Shown: positions 16,100 through 24,259 of the stretch, in pieces | Layout of the letters: each line of letters opens with the position of its first letter | Numbering within the stretch: the first letter of the stretch is position 1 | DNA from: Chitinophagaceae bacterium | Lineage (GTDB): Bacteria > Bacteroidota > Bacteroidia > Chitinophagales > Chitinophagaceae | Direction of reading: 5' to 3' | Assembly: GCA_019638595.1 (NCBI GenBank) | Contig: JAHBTJ010000019.1 | Span: 62,001 to 126,000 of the forward strand | DNA: 64,000 bases | The notes under the pieces: model-generated | Databases searched by the model: none | What the model was told of the DNA's origin: nothing | Seen by the model: the letters and a program-made list of their open reading frames with translations, nothing else | Made by a program: the position numbers and the translations under genes

Positions 16100-17494
16100 T
16101 CAAATTTCTTTATGCACTTTTAAAATAAACTCTCCAAACAATGTATTTGCCCAAGCAAACCATTTCCGGGTAAATTTCAGTGCGTCGTCTTTGTGAAAGC
16201 TTTCGTGCATAAAGCCGGTGCCGCCATGCGTTTTTTGAAGTATATCAATACAATGTTTGATTTCCCTGTTATCCATGCTGGTAATTCCCCTTATAATGAT
16301 CCCTATCGGCCATATCATATCTACCAGGGTATGAGGGCTGCCCACGCCTTCTCCTGCCGCTCCTTTAAAAAAGTACGGGTTGCTGTCGCTCAAAATAAAC
16401 CTGCGGGTGTTTTGATATACAGGATCGGTAGCTTTAACATTACTGAAATAGGGCAAGCCCAACAGGCTGGGCACATTGCTGTCGTCCATAAGCAGGTGAT
16501 TGCCAAAGCCATCCGCTTCGTATGCATATATTTTCCCAAAACGAGGATGTATTACCGTTCCATATACCTGCAATGCCTTTTGCACCTCGGCAGCAAAAGA
16601 CGCGCATTCAGCAGCAAACGATTCGTCTTTTAATATTGACCGGCTCATTTCAGCCATTTGCTGCAAACTTGCTACGGCAAAAAAGTTGGCTGGTATAAGA
16701 AAGGGGAATATGGTAGCATCGTCTGAAGGGCGGAATATGGAAACAATGAGTCCAACGGGTTTTACCGGGTTACCGTATCCGTTACCAGGTACGGTATCGG
16801 TAGACCAGGAAGTAGTTCTTCCAAAAGTATAGGGCCCGCGGTCTTTTTTTCGTTGCTGTTCCCTGAATGTTTTCACCGTTGCCTGTAATGCTTCTTTCCA
16901 TTTATTATCAAACGGGCTGGTATCTCCTGTTATCTTCCAGTAATGATAGGCCAGCCTTACGGGGTAGCACAGCGAATCTATTTCCCACTTGCGTTCATGC
17001 AGCTCCGGTTTCATGGCGGTATGATCTTTTTCCCATTCACTGCCGGTTGGCCCATTGTTAAACGCGTTGGCATAAGGATCTATCAGTATACAGTCGGTTT
17101 GCCGGTTAATTACGCCCGCTATCAATTGCTGCAGGAACTTGTCCTCCTTCATCAACGGCAGGTAGGGCCACACCTGGGCCGTACTGTCGCGCAGCCACAT
17201 TGCATGTATATCGCCAGTTATTACAAAAGTATCAGGTCTGCCGTTTATTGTTTTATGCTCTACTGTAGTATCAAGTGTATTTGGAAAACAGTTTTCAAAA
17301 AGCCAGGCGACTTCTTTATTTCCAACCGTTTTTTTAACGGACTCAATGGTTTTTTCAACCGCAACACTTTTGAATTTCCGATCGGCCTCCGGTATGCGCA
17401 CTACAGGAAAATCGGCCCCGCCTGAAATGCGCGGCGTCAAAAACAAGCCTGCTGAAGCCAATGAAGTTTGCTGTAAAAAAGTTCTCCGGTGCAT
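16100..17494 (-). CDS. Glycoside hydrolase family 125, exo-alpha-1,6-mannosidase
   Basis: A 464-residue enzyme starting MHRRTFLQQTS at 17494, which gives a Tat-like or lipid-type export signal. A longer frame to 17800 is an artefact because it runs across the divergent helicase gene. GH125 hallmarks are visible: GDIHAMWLRDSTAQVWPY, DPYANAFN, the aromatic YHYWKITG region and, near the C-terminus, GAAGEGVGSPHT. Family members release terminal alpha-1,6-linked mannose from N-glycans or mannan without a metal ion. It is transcribed alone, away from the helicase gene. Confidence 0.92.
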   Translation of the reverse strand: MHRRTFLQQTSLASAGLFLTPRISGGADFPVVRIPEADRKFKSVAVEKTIESVKKTVGNKEVAWLFENCFPNTLDTTVEHKTINGRPDTFVITGDIHAMWLRDSTAQVWPYLPLMKEDKFLQQLIAGVINRQTDCILIDPYANAFNNGPTGSEWEKDHTAMKPELHERKWEIDSLCYPVRLAYHYWKITGDTSPFDNKWKEALQATVKTFREQQRKKDRGPYTFGRTTSWSTDTVPGNGYGNPVKPVGLIVSIFRPSDDATIFPFLIPANFFAVASLQQMAEMSRSILKDESFAAECASFAAEVQKALQVYGTVIHPRFGKIYAYEADGFGNHLLMDDSNVPSLLGLPYFSNVKATDPVYQNTRRFILSDSNPYFFKGAAGEGVGSPHTLVDMIWPIGIIIRGITSMDNREIKHCIDILQKTHGGTGFMHESFHKDDALKFTRKWFAWANTLFGEFILKVHKEI

Positions 17495-17575
17495 AACAAC
17501 AAGGATTTGAATATGCAAGATAAGAAACAGCCTCCGGCTTTTATCAACTTCAACGCAGCCGGACTTTTGTTTGTG

Positions 17576-17583
17576 TACCTTTG
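17576..17583 (+). promoter_or_regulatory. -7 promoter element of the helicase gene
   Basis: TACCTTTG is an exact TAnnTTTG match ending 5 bp before the ATG at 17589, so the transcript is predicted to be leaderless. Confidence 0.6.
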
Positions 17584-17588
17584 CGCAA

Positions 17589-18917
17589 ATGAAATCTACC
17601 GTCCCGTCTACTAAAGATATACTGCAGCATTTAAAAATTGAAGCGTTGAATGAAATGCAGCTTGCCGCCATTGAAGCGGTGGATAAAAACCACCATGTTG
17701 TTTTATTGTCTGCCACAGGTTCCGGCAAAACACTGGCCTTTTTATTCCCGTTGCTGCAAACCTTTAACGCCTCCGGCAAAACAACCCAGGCGTTGATCAT
17801 TACCCCCTCGCGGGAGCTTGCTTTACAAATTGAAAAAGTGTTCCGGCAAATGGGTACACCGTTTAAAGTAACCTGCTGCTATGGCGGGCATTTGCGCGAA
17901 ACGGAAGAAAACAACCTGCTGGAACCCCCGGCGCTGTTAGTCGGAACCCCCGGAAGAATTGCAGACCATATCCGGCGGGGAAATATTACAACCGGCACTA
18001 TTCATACGCTGGTGCTGGATGAGTTTGACAAATCGCTGGAAGCGGGCTTTCACGAAGAAATGGCTTTTATTATCAGCGCGCTGCCGGCTGTTCAAAAAAG
18101 AGTACTCACTTCAGCTACAGAAGCTGTTGAAATACCCTCCTTCGTTGGTTTAACGGATCCTGTCCGGCTAAACTTTTTGCCCCAAACCGTACGGGCTCCC
18201 GAAAAGCTTGAAATAAAAAAGGTAGCAAGCCCTGTTAATGATAAGATAGATACACTCTTCCGGCTGCTTTGTTTTATCGGCAACCGTTCCGTTATTGTAT
18301 TTTGTAACCACAGGGATGCTGTTGAACGCGTAAGCGGCTTACTGAAAGAAAAAGGCATCACCAATGTTTTCTATCACGGCGCAATGGAACAGCGGGATCG
18401 GGATTCGGCATTAAGCAAATTCAGGAACGGATCGGTAAATGTGCTGGTTACTACCGACCTGGCCGCAAGAGGGCTGGATATTCCCAATATCCGTTTTATT
18501 ATACATTATCACCTGCCGCATACGGAAGACAGCTATGTGCACAGGAACGGTCGTACGGCACGTATGGAGGCCAGCGGAACCGTGGTTGTAATGGTTGCGC
18601 CGGATGAAACCCTGCCGGAATATATAGACGCCGAAGCGGAAATGCTCTCGCTACCGGCAACAAGCACGCTTCCTGAAAAACCAAAATGGGTTACTTTATT
18701 TATTGGCGCCGGCAAAAAAGACAAAGTGAATAAAATTGATATCGTGGGGTTTTTGAGCAAAAAGGGGGAGTTTAAGAAAGACGATATCGGCTTGATAGAA
18801 GTAAAGGACTTTTTTTCCTTTGTGGCAGTGCGTAAAAACAGGCTGGCAGCAGCATTGCCCCTGATACAAAAAGAAAAGATCAAAAATAAAAAGGTGAAGA
18901 TTGAAATTGCTAAATAA
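17589..18917 (+). CDS. DEAD-box-type ATP-dependent RNA helicase with DbpA-like C-terminal domain
   Basis: A 442-residue RNA helicase with motifs in order: Q-motif region LNEMQLAAIEA, motif I ATGSGKT (42-48), Ia PSRELALQ, Ib TPGR, motif II DEFD (144-147), motif III SAT, IV VIVFCNHRD, V TTDLAARGLDIP and VI HRNGRTAR. Motif II reads DEFD instead of DEAD. The last 75 residues (KWVTLFIGAGKKDKV onward) match the DbpA RNA-binding domain, which in E. coli recognises 23S rRNA hairpin 92, so a role in large-subunit assembly is likely. I start at 17589; the 6-codon-longer frame begins before the -7 element ends. Confidence 0.93.
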   Translation: MKSTVPSTKDILQHLKIEALNEMQLAAIEAVDKNHHVVLLSATGSGKTLAFLFPLLQTFNASGKTTQALIITPSRELALQIEKVFRQMGTPFKVTCCYGGHLRETEENNLLEPPALLVGTPGRIADHIRRGNITTGTIHTLVLDEFDKSLEAGFHEEMAFIISALPAVQKRVLTSATEAVEIPSFVGLTDPVRLNFLPQTVRAPEKLEIKKVASPVNDKIDTLFRLLCFIGNRSVIVFCNHRDAVERVSGLLKEKGITNVFYHGAMEQRDRDSALSKFRNGSVNVLVTTDLAARGLDIPNIRFIIHYHLPHTEDSYVHRNGRTARMEASGTVVVMVAPDETLPEYIDAEAEMLSLPATSTLPEKPKWVTLFIGAGKKDKVNKIDIVGFLSKKGEFKKDDIGLIEVKDFFSFVAVRKNRLAAALPLIQKEKIKNKKVKIEIAK

Positions 18918-18926
18918 TCATATAAC

Positions 18927-18958
18927 AAAAAGGGGTAAGCGAAAAGTTACCCCTTTTT
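18927..18958. terminator. Bidirectional intrinsic terminator
   Basis: AAAAAGGGGTAA and TTACCCCTTTTT pair perfectly around an 8-nt loop, with A/T tracts on both sides. It serves the helicase gene (plus) and the small Lys-rich gene (minus). Confidence 0.9.
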
Positions 18959-18980
18959 GTCGTATCACAAACATTACAAT

Positions 18981-19136
18981 TCAGCTACCTCTTTGTGAGC
19001 CGGTATTCATTTGCTTGCTTATAAAACCGGTTGTTTTTGGTTTTTGAATAAACTTAGACCCCTGGCTGCCCCCCGGCTGATTTTTTTTATTTCCTTTCTT
19101 CTTGCCTTTACTGTTCTGTTGATTTAGCAGTGACAT
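18981..19136 (-). CDS. Small Lys/Gly/Gln-rich protein (51 residues)
   Basis: A 51-residue frame starting MSLLNQQNSKGKKKGNK (ATG at 19136) and ending KQMNTGSQRGS at a TGA. The highly basic, disordered composition with a C-terminal TGSxRGS tail looks like small proteins I associate with Chitinophagaceae genomes. It is followed by the shared bidirectional terminator, and TATCTTTA, one base off the -7 consensus, lies about 20 bp upstream of the ATG. Probably a nucleic-acid- or ribosome-associated protein, but that is inferred only from charge. Confidence 0.65.
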   Translation of the reverse strand: MSLLNQQNSKGKKKGNKKNQPGGSQGSKFIQKPKTTGFISKQMNTGSQRGS

Positions 19137-19244
19137 AGCGAATGTATTTTTATAAAGATAAATATTTATCTGTGCTCGTGATCATTCAAAAGTTATAATG
19201 ATTTTCTAAAAAATACTACTTATAGTATTCCGTGTTTAGCTAAA

Positions 19245-19273
19245 ATAAAAAAGCCCCGCTAAAAGCAGGGCTC
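19245..19273 (-). terminator. Intrinsic terminator of ncRNA copy A
   Basis: The minus strand reads GAGCCCTGC-TTTTA-GCGGGGCTTTTTT: an 8-bp stem with one C-A mismatch, then a T-run. Confidence 0.85.
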
Positions 19274-19598
19274 AATATGTTGAAATCTTGTCAGAGGTAG
19301 GTTCGTTAGCAATAACGGTTTTAATAGAGGCTGACGGACTTCGGGGGACAGGCATTGGCTTTTCAGGATCCGGATAGTGATAATTCAAAAGATCAGTCCG
19401 GCTTTTCAATAGCCTGGATTCAGTTCTTCAACAGATTTGGACTTGTTACGGTTCTCCGGATATTGGACTGTTGGTTGGGTTCTTCTTAAGATGGGATATT
19501 CTTTCTCAGGGTTCAGGATTTTCAAGGGATCGGGGGCGGCTTATCCAGGATTCGGGTTTGTTTGGCTTTTCTTTCAGGATATCGTTATCATTAATGAC
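19247..19598 (-). ncRNA. Putative ~350-nt non-coding RNA, copy A
   Basis: No credible protein is encoded here. Read on the minus strand, the element has a promoter-like block (19603-19637), a 230-nt stretch poor in G, in which degenerate 22-25-nt units carrying ATCC and TGAAAA-nCC recur, a conserved 3' module, and an intrinsic terminator (19245-19273). The 3' module has GAAGTCCGTCAGC, then the hairpin CGTTA-TTGC-TAACG, then CCTCTGACAAGATTTCAA; GTCAG and CTGAC can pair around the hairpin. The same architecture, at nearly the same length, recurs at 48448-48850 on the plus strand. See copy B. Confidence 0.6.
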
Positions 19599-19602
19599 AA
19601 TA

Positions 19603-19637
19603 CAAAGATGTTCAATATCTGCCTGCTGCGGAACTTA
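19603..19637 (-). promoter_or_regulatory. Promoter block of ncRNA copy A
   Basis: The minus strand reads TAAGTTCC, 18 nt, then ACATCTTTG followed by TATTGTC. The same two blocks at the same 18-nt spacing precede copy B, where the first is TAAGTTTC. ATCTTTG resembles the -7 element. Confidence 0.55.
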
Positions 19638-19786
19638 TTTCGCCGGGAGGGCTTTTTGTTTCGATGTTTGGTACGATATCTTCGATTAAGCGGCTTTACA
19701 GAGGGCTTTTATCGTTTAAAAAGATTATTTAAGCAAGTTTGTTTTAAAATTTGCGAACTTAGTTCATAAACCAACCTGTTCATTAT

Positions 19787-20899
19787 ATGCATACCCGACG
19801 CGATTTCCTGCAAAAGCTTTCAATTGGCATCGGCGCCGCGGCTTTCACGCCGTTTGCTTCCGGCGCATCCTTGTTATACCCGTCATTACAGCCCGGCAAA
19901 AAGCTGAAGGTGGCATTAATGGGGCTGGGTGGATATGCTACCATTGTTGCGGAAGCCATGAAAGACTGTAAAATGGCTACGCTTACCGGCATCATTACCG
20001 GCACTCCTTCCAAAATAGATACATGGAAAACCAGGTATGGTATTCCGGACAAGAATGTATATAATTATCAAACCGTAGAGAATATAGCTAAAAACCCCGA
20101 TATAGACCTGGTGTATGTTACAACGCCCAACTCCCTTCACCACCGGCATGTTTTGCAAATAGCGGCAACGGGTAAGCATATTATATGTGAAAAACCACTG
20201 GCAGATACCGCACAACAGGCAAGGGAAATGATCGCCGCCTGTAAAAACGCGGGCGTTAAGTTCTATGTAGGATACAGGTTGCATTTTGAGCCGCATACAC
20301 GGGAGTTGATCCGCATGCGCGAAGCGGGAACGTTTGGCGCCGTTAAGTATGTAGATAATTTCATGGGATTTAAAATAGGCGATCCTGCACAATGGCGCCT
20401 GAAAAAGGCCCTGGCGGGCGGCGGCGCAGTAATGGATGTAGGCGTTTATTCTCTTAACGGCGCGCGGTATGCTACCGGTGAAGAGCCTGTTTGGGTAACC
20501 GCACAGGAAATAAAAACAGACCCGGTAAAGTTTGCCGATGTAGACGAAACCGTACATTTTCAGCTTGGTTTCCCCAGCGGGGCTACCGCGTCCTGCGGCT
20601 GTTCTTATAATTTCAATTATGCCGAAAGGCTGTTTCTTTCGGGAGAAAAAGGCTTTGCTGAATTAAAACCGGCCTTTGGTTACGGTCCTATTAAAGGTAT
20701 CACTCACCTGGGGCCTATGAACATGCCATCCATTAAACATCAAACAGCCCAAATGGACGGAATAGCCGATTGTATTTTAAACGGAGCGCCTGACCCAAAT
20801 GTAACAGGCCACGAAGGTTTAAAAGACATGATAGTGATAGACGCCATCTACGAATCCATTAAAAAAAACGGGCTTAAAATTCATTTACCGCAAGCGTAA
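19787..20899 (+). CDS. Tat-exported Gfo/Idh/MocA oxidoreductase (glucose-fructose oxidoreductase-like)
   Basis: A 370-residue NAD(P)-dependent oxidoreductase with a twin-arginine signal (TRRDFLQKL). It has the Rossmann motif ALMGLGGYAT near residue 45, the catalytic EKP motif CEKPLADT near residue 129, and the second-domain signature DVGVYSLNGARY near residue 217. The combination of Tat export and GFOR-type second domain suggests a periplasmic enzyme with a tightly bound cofactor. It stands alone. It is only distantly similar to the oxidoreductase at 1307-2638. Substrate unknown. Confidence 0.9.
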   Translation: MHTRRDFLQKLSIGIGAAAFTPFASGASLLYPSLQPGKKLKVALMGLGGYATIVAEAMKDCKMATLTGIITGTPSKIDTWKTRYGIPDKNVYNYQTVENIAKNPDIDLVYVTTPNSLHHRHVLQIAATGKHIICEKPLADTAQQAREMIAACKNAGVKFYVGYRLHFEPHTRELIRMREAGTFGAVKYVDNFMGFKIGDPAQWRLKKALAGGGAVMDVGVYSLNGARYATGEEPVWVTAQEIKTDPVKFADVDETVHFQLGFPSGATASCGCSYNFNYAERLFLSGEKGFAELKPAFGYGPIKGITHLGPMNMPSIKHQTAQMDGIADCILNGAPDPNVTGHEGLKDMIVIDAIYESIKKNGLKIHLPQA

Positions 20900-20918
20900 T
20901 AACAGCAGGCGCCCGGTG

Positions 20919-21689
20919 TCAGGAAAGCTCATTGGCAGTAAGCTGCAACACTACAATATCAACGGTTGCTTCAAGCCGGGTAATCAGCGCCGGCAGGTCG
21001 GGTGAAGGAGCATTAGTCCTGGCTATGGATTCAATTTGCCTTATTATATCTTTCAGAGGCGTTATTTCAAGGCTATCAATATTGGCTTTTATACTATGCG
21101 CCAGCTCATATACCTGCGGCAGGTTTTTATTTGCATGCGCTTTTTTTAACTGCGTTACCGCAGCCGGAACTTCTGTACAAAACAGCGTCAGCATTTTTTT
21201 CAGTAACGCGGTATTGTCCCTGGCAATAGCCTTCAACGCGTACAGGTCGTATAGTGAAGAGGTATTTTTCACCGGCTCATTGCCGGTTTCGGCCGTTGTT
21301 TTGCCGGTTTTTTTAAGCGTGGCCAATATTTTGTCGAGCAGCGCTTTTTCGGTATACGGCTTGGAAATAAACCCGTTCATCCCGGCTTCAACGCATCGTT
21401 TCTCTTCATCGTTTATAACATTGGCTGTAATAGCTATTATCGGCACACTGAGCAGCAGGCTTTTTCTTATATGTTCTGCCGTTTCAAACCCGTTCATTAC
21501 AGGCATATTCAAATCCATCAGCACAATATCAAACGCCTGCTTTTTAAGTACCTCAATAGCATCCCTTCCATTGTTAACCTCTGTTATGATGGCGCCCGTA
21601 CGTTCAATAATAGAAGCAGCAAGCAGTGTATTCATTTCATTGTCTTCCACTAACAGTATAGACAGGTCTTTCAACGGCTCCTCATTCAT
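20919..21689 (-). CDS. Receiver-HPt phosphorelay protein
   Basis: A 256-residue signalling protein. Residues 8-127 are a CheY-like receiver with acidic residues Glu15/Asp16, phospho-acceptor Asp59 (LMDLNMPVMNG), Thr88 and Lys110 (SKPYTE). Residues 150-250 form a histidine phosphotransfer domain with phospho-acceptor His198 in ELAHSIKAN. It has no output domain and no kinase next to it, so it is probably an intermediate in a phosphorelay started by a hybrid kinase encoded elsewhere. Convergent with the oxidoreductase gene, 19 bp apart. Confidence 0.9.
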   Translation of the reverse strand: MNEEPLKDLSILLVEDNEMNTLLAASIIERTGAIITEVNNGRDAIEVLKKQAFDIVLMDLNMPVMNGFETAEHIRKSLLLSVPIIAITANVINDEEKRCVEAGMNGFISKPYTEKALLDKILATLKKTGKTTAETGNEPVKNTSSLYDLYALKAIARDNTALLKKMLTLFCTEVPAAVTQLKKAHANKNLPQVYELAHSIKANIDSLEITPLKDIIRQIESIARTNAPSPDLPALITRLEATVDIVVLQLTANELS

Positions 21690-22060
21690 AATAAAGATTT
21701 ACAAAGTCCTTCAGGAAAAATATTTGGAATAGCGGCGCTTCAGTTCTCTACAGTTTCTCCTCAATTCATGGCTTAAAATTACTATGGCAGGCGTTAAAAA
21801 TAAAATGTTTTTACTGCCGGATAATGCTGCAAAATAAGCATTACTCATTGATTTATAGCCAATTCGAAGCATATTTTTTCCAAAACCACGCGCTTTGTTT
21901 TTTCAAAGGGTATAAAAGAAATGTTAACATGAGCATAAACAAAAAATTAAGAGGAGCATTTAATTTGTTTGTGCTTAAATTTACGGCCTGATTTTTGTGG
22001 AAAGGGCGCCTCTTATATTAAAATTTTTCTTGTTATTAATCTTAGTGCTTAAATCTAAAT
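21690..22060. other. 370-bp intergenic region upstream of rpoN and the receiver-HPt gene
   Basis: A divergent promoter region with no coding frame. It is A/T-rich towards rpoN. I saw no exact TAnnTTTG element or convincing hairpin. Confidence 0.4.
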
Positions 22061-23545
22061 ATGGCTCTTAGTCAGAGTTTACAGCAAAAGTTACTGCAAA
22101 AACTATCTCCTCAGCAAATTCAATTAATGAAGTTGCTGCAGGTGCCTACGGCCAATTTGGAAGAGCGGATCAAGGAAGAAATGGAAGAAAACCCTGCGTT
22201 GGAGGCAACGGAAGAAAATCATGAAGATAATGAAGCGGAACACCAGGATGATTTTGAAGCTGAAACAGACGATGATTTTGAAGCCGACGGCAGCGAAGAA
22301 GAATATGACAACCTGGATATAAGCGAGTATGTGAGCGACGATGATGATATTGCGGATTACAAGCTCAAGGATGAGAATTACCCGGAAATGGATGAAAAGC
22401 AAACGCTGCCTTTTAAAATAGAGAGTACTTTTCACGAGCTTTTGCTGGAACAGCTCAGCATGCTGAACCTGGATGAAAAACAAAAAAAAGTGGCCGAACA
22501 TATAGTGGGCAGCATTGACGATGATGGTTATCTCAGGCGCGATTACAGCGCCATTGCCGACGACCTGGCTTTCAGGCAAAATATAAGCGCTACCGAAGAG
22601 GAGATTGGCCTTTTGGTAAAACAAATCCAACGCTTTGACCCCCCCGGGATTTGCGCGCGCGACCTGAAGGAATGTTTATTGCTTCAACTGCAGCGGAAAA
22701 AAGAAGAGGGGCTGGAGGTAGAAACAACCATCAAGATCCTTTCTGATTATTTTGATGAGTTTACCAAAAAGCATTACGAAAAAATTCAACGCGGATTAAA
22801 TCTTTCCGACGAAGACCTTAAAAACGCGATCAGCCAGATAGTACGACTGAACCCCAAACCCGGCGGAAATATTGGAGAGATCAATAAAGCTGAAAGCTAT
22901 ATTATTCCCGACTTTTTCATACATAACAACAACAACAACCTTGAGCTTACACTCAACTCCAAAAACGCACCTGATCTGCGTATAAGCGAGGGATACCGCG
23001 ATATGCTGAAGGAATACGACCGGGGCAGTAAAAAAGACAAGCGCCAAAAAGAAGCCGTCATTTTCATCAAGCAGAAAATAGACGCCGCCAAATGGTTCAT
23101 TGATGCTATCAAGCAGCGGCAGCATACTTTGTATACTACCATGCACGCCATTATGGATTACCAGCGCGATTTCTTTTTAACCGGCGACGAAACCATGCTC
23201 AAGCCAATGATCCTGAAAGACATCGCGGAACGTACCAGCCTCGATATTTCTACCGTAAGCCGCGTTGCCAATAGTAAATTTGTACAAACAGAGTTCGGCA
23301 CTTACCGGTTAAAGTTCTTTTTCAGTGAATCGCTCAGCACCGAAAGTGGCGAAGAAGTATCAACACGTGAAGTAAAAAAGATTTTGAGTGACCTGGTAGA
23401 AGGTGAAAACAAGAAAAAACCATTGAGCGACGAAAGGCTTACCGAGCTGCTGCAGCAAAAAGGTTATAATATTGCACGACGTACTGTTGCCAAATACAGG
23501 GAGCAGTTAAACATTCCCGTAGCCCGGTTAAGAAAACAATTATGA
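22061..23545 (+). CDS. rpoN: RNA polymerase sigma-54 factor
   Basis: A 494-residue sigma-54. The Gln/Leu-rich activator-interacting region I spans residues 1-50 (LQQKLLQKLSPQQIQLMKLLQ), followed by a long acidic region II (about 55-115), the core-binding domain (120-310), and the C-terminal DNA-binding part with a helix-turn-helix near 390 (DISTVSRVANSKFV). The RpoN box is ARRTVAKYREQL near residue 475. It directs transcription from -24/-12 promoters with an AAA+ activator. The stop codon overlaps the next gene's ATG (ATGA). Confidence 0.98.
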   Translation: MALSQSLQQKLLQKLSPQQIQLMKLLQVPTANLEERIKEEMEENPALEATEENHEDNEAEHQDDFEAETDDDFEADGSEEEYDNLDISEYVSDDDDIADYKLKDENYPEMDEKQTLPFKIESTFHELLLEQLSMLNLDEKQKKVAEHIVGSIDDDGYLRRDYSAIADDLAFRQNISATEEEIGLLVKQIQRFDPPGICARDLKECLLLQLQRKKEEGLEVETTIKILSDYFDEFTKKHYEKIQRGLNLSDEDLKNAISQIVRLNPKPGGNIGEINKAESYIIPDFFIHNNNNNLELTLNSKNAPDLRISEGYRDMLKEYDRGSKKDKRQKEAVIFIKQKIDAAKWFIDAIKQRQHTLYTTMHAIMDYQRDFFLTGDETMLKPMILKDIAERTSLDISTVSRVANSKFVQTEFGTYRLKFFFSESLSTESGEEVSTREVKKILSDLVEGENKKKPLSDERLTELLQQKGYNIARRTVAKYREQLNIPVARLRKQL

Positions 23546-24201
23546 CCCCATACGAAAATCCAGGAATGAGCATTCCTTTGTCTCCCGCCTACAAATATCC
23601 CGGCATTTTCTTTTCCTGGATCTTTCATCCGTTGCTGGTGGGGCTGTACATGGCTTTGTTCCTCATTTACGGTAATCCCGATTATTTTATAGGAGTTAGC
23701 AAAGAAGGAAAACTACAAACCTTATTGATCTATATTATCAACAGTGTTTTTTTCCCTTTAGTATCCATTCTGCTTTGCAAGGCATTAGGATTTGTTCAGT
23801 CGGTTTACCTGCGTACGCAAAAAGAAAGGATTGTGCTGTATTCTATTACCATGATCTTTTTTTTCTGGACCTTTTATGTTTTTAAAAACAAAACTGGCGT
23901 TCCGGTTGTAATGGCGCAAATGTCGCTAGGTATATTTTTTGCTTCTATTGCAGCCTTCATTGCCAATATTTATCTTAAAATAAGCATGCATGCCATTGGA
24001 GTGGGGGGCTTAACAGGACTTTTTACCATGCTTCTGTATACAACGGAGGGATCAGTAGGTATTCCCCTGGCAGCTTCCATATTAATAGCAGGCATTACCT
24101 GCACGGCACGGCTTATAGTATCCGATCATACATCAAAGGAAATATCCTGGGGTTTCGTGTTTGGCTTCTTATGCCAGGTGCTGGCCGGCTGGTTCATTTA
24201 A
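23542..24201 (+). CDS. Polytopic membrane protein, PAP2-like
   Basis: A 219-residue integral membrane protein with about six hydrophobic helices, overlapping rpoN by 4 bp and therefore translationally coupled to it. Segments near residues 147-155 (KISMHAIGVGG) and 190-205 (ARLIVSDHTSKEI) are placed like the second and third motifs of PAP2 phosphatases, though the usual PSGH and SRxxxxxHxxxD patterns are degraded, so catalytic activity is uncertain. The name is a weak structural guess. Confidence 0.7.
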   Translation: MTPYENPGMSIPLSPAYKYPGIFFSWIFHPLLVGLYMALFLIYGNPDYFIGVSKEGKLQTLLIYIINSVFFPLVSILLCKALGFVQSVYLRTQKERIVLYSITMIFFFWTFYVFKNKTGVPVVMAQMSLGIFFASIAAFIANIYLKISMHAIGVGGLTGLFTMLLYTTEGSVGIPLAASILIAGITCTARLIVSDHTSKEISWGFVFGFLCQVLAGWFI

Positions 24202-24210
24202 TGGAATATA

Positions 24211-24236
24211 AAAAAGGCGGATGAAATTCATCCGCC
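24211..24236 (-). terminator. Intrinsic terminator of rho
   Basis: GGCGGATG and CATCCGCC pair around a 5-nt loop. On the minus strand the stem is followed by TTTTTTATATT. It lies about 25 bp past the rho stop codon. Confidence 0.8.
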
Positions 24237-24259
24237 CGGCATATTGTTATCAACAAATA

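Noticed and set aside
17495-17800. N-terminal extension of the GH125 gene
   Set aside because: It crosses the divergent helicase gene and its promoter, while MHRRTF at 17494 gives a proper export signal.
19437-19769. Plus-strand frames of 72-110 codons over RNA copy A
   Set aside because: They are antisense to the conserved RNA element. The same region in copy B has no matching frame, and composition follows the repeat units.
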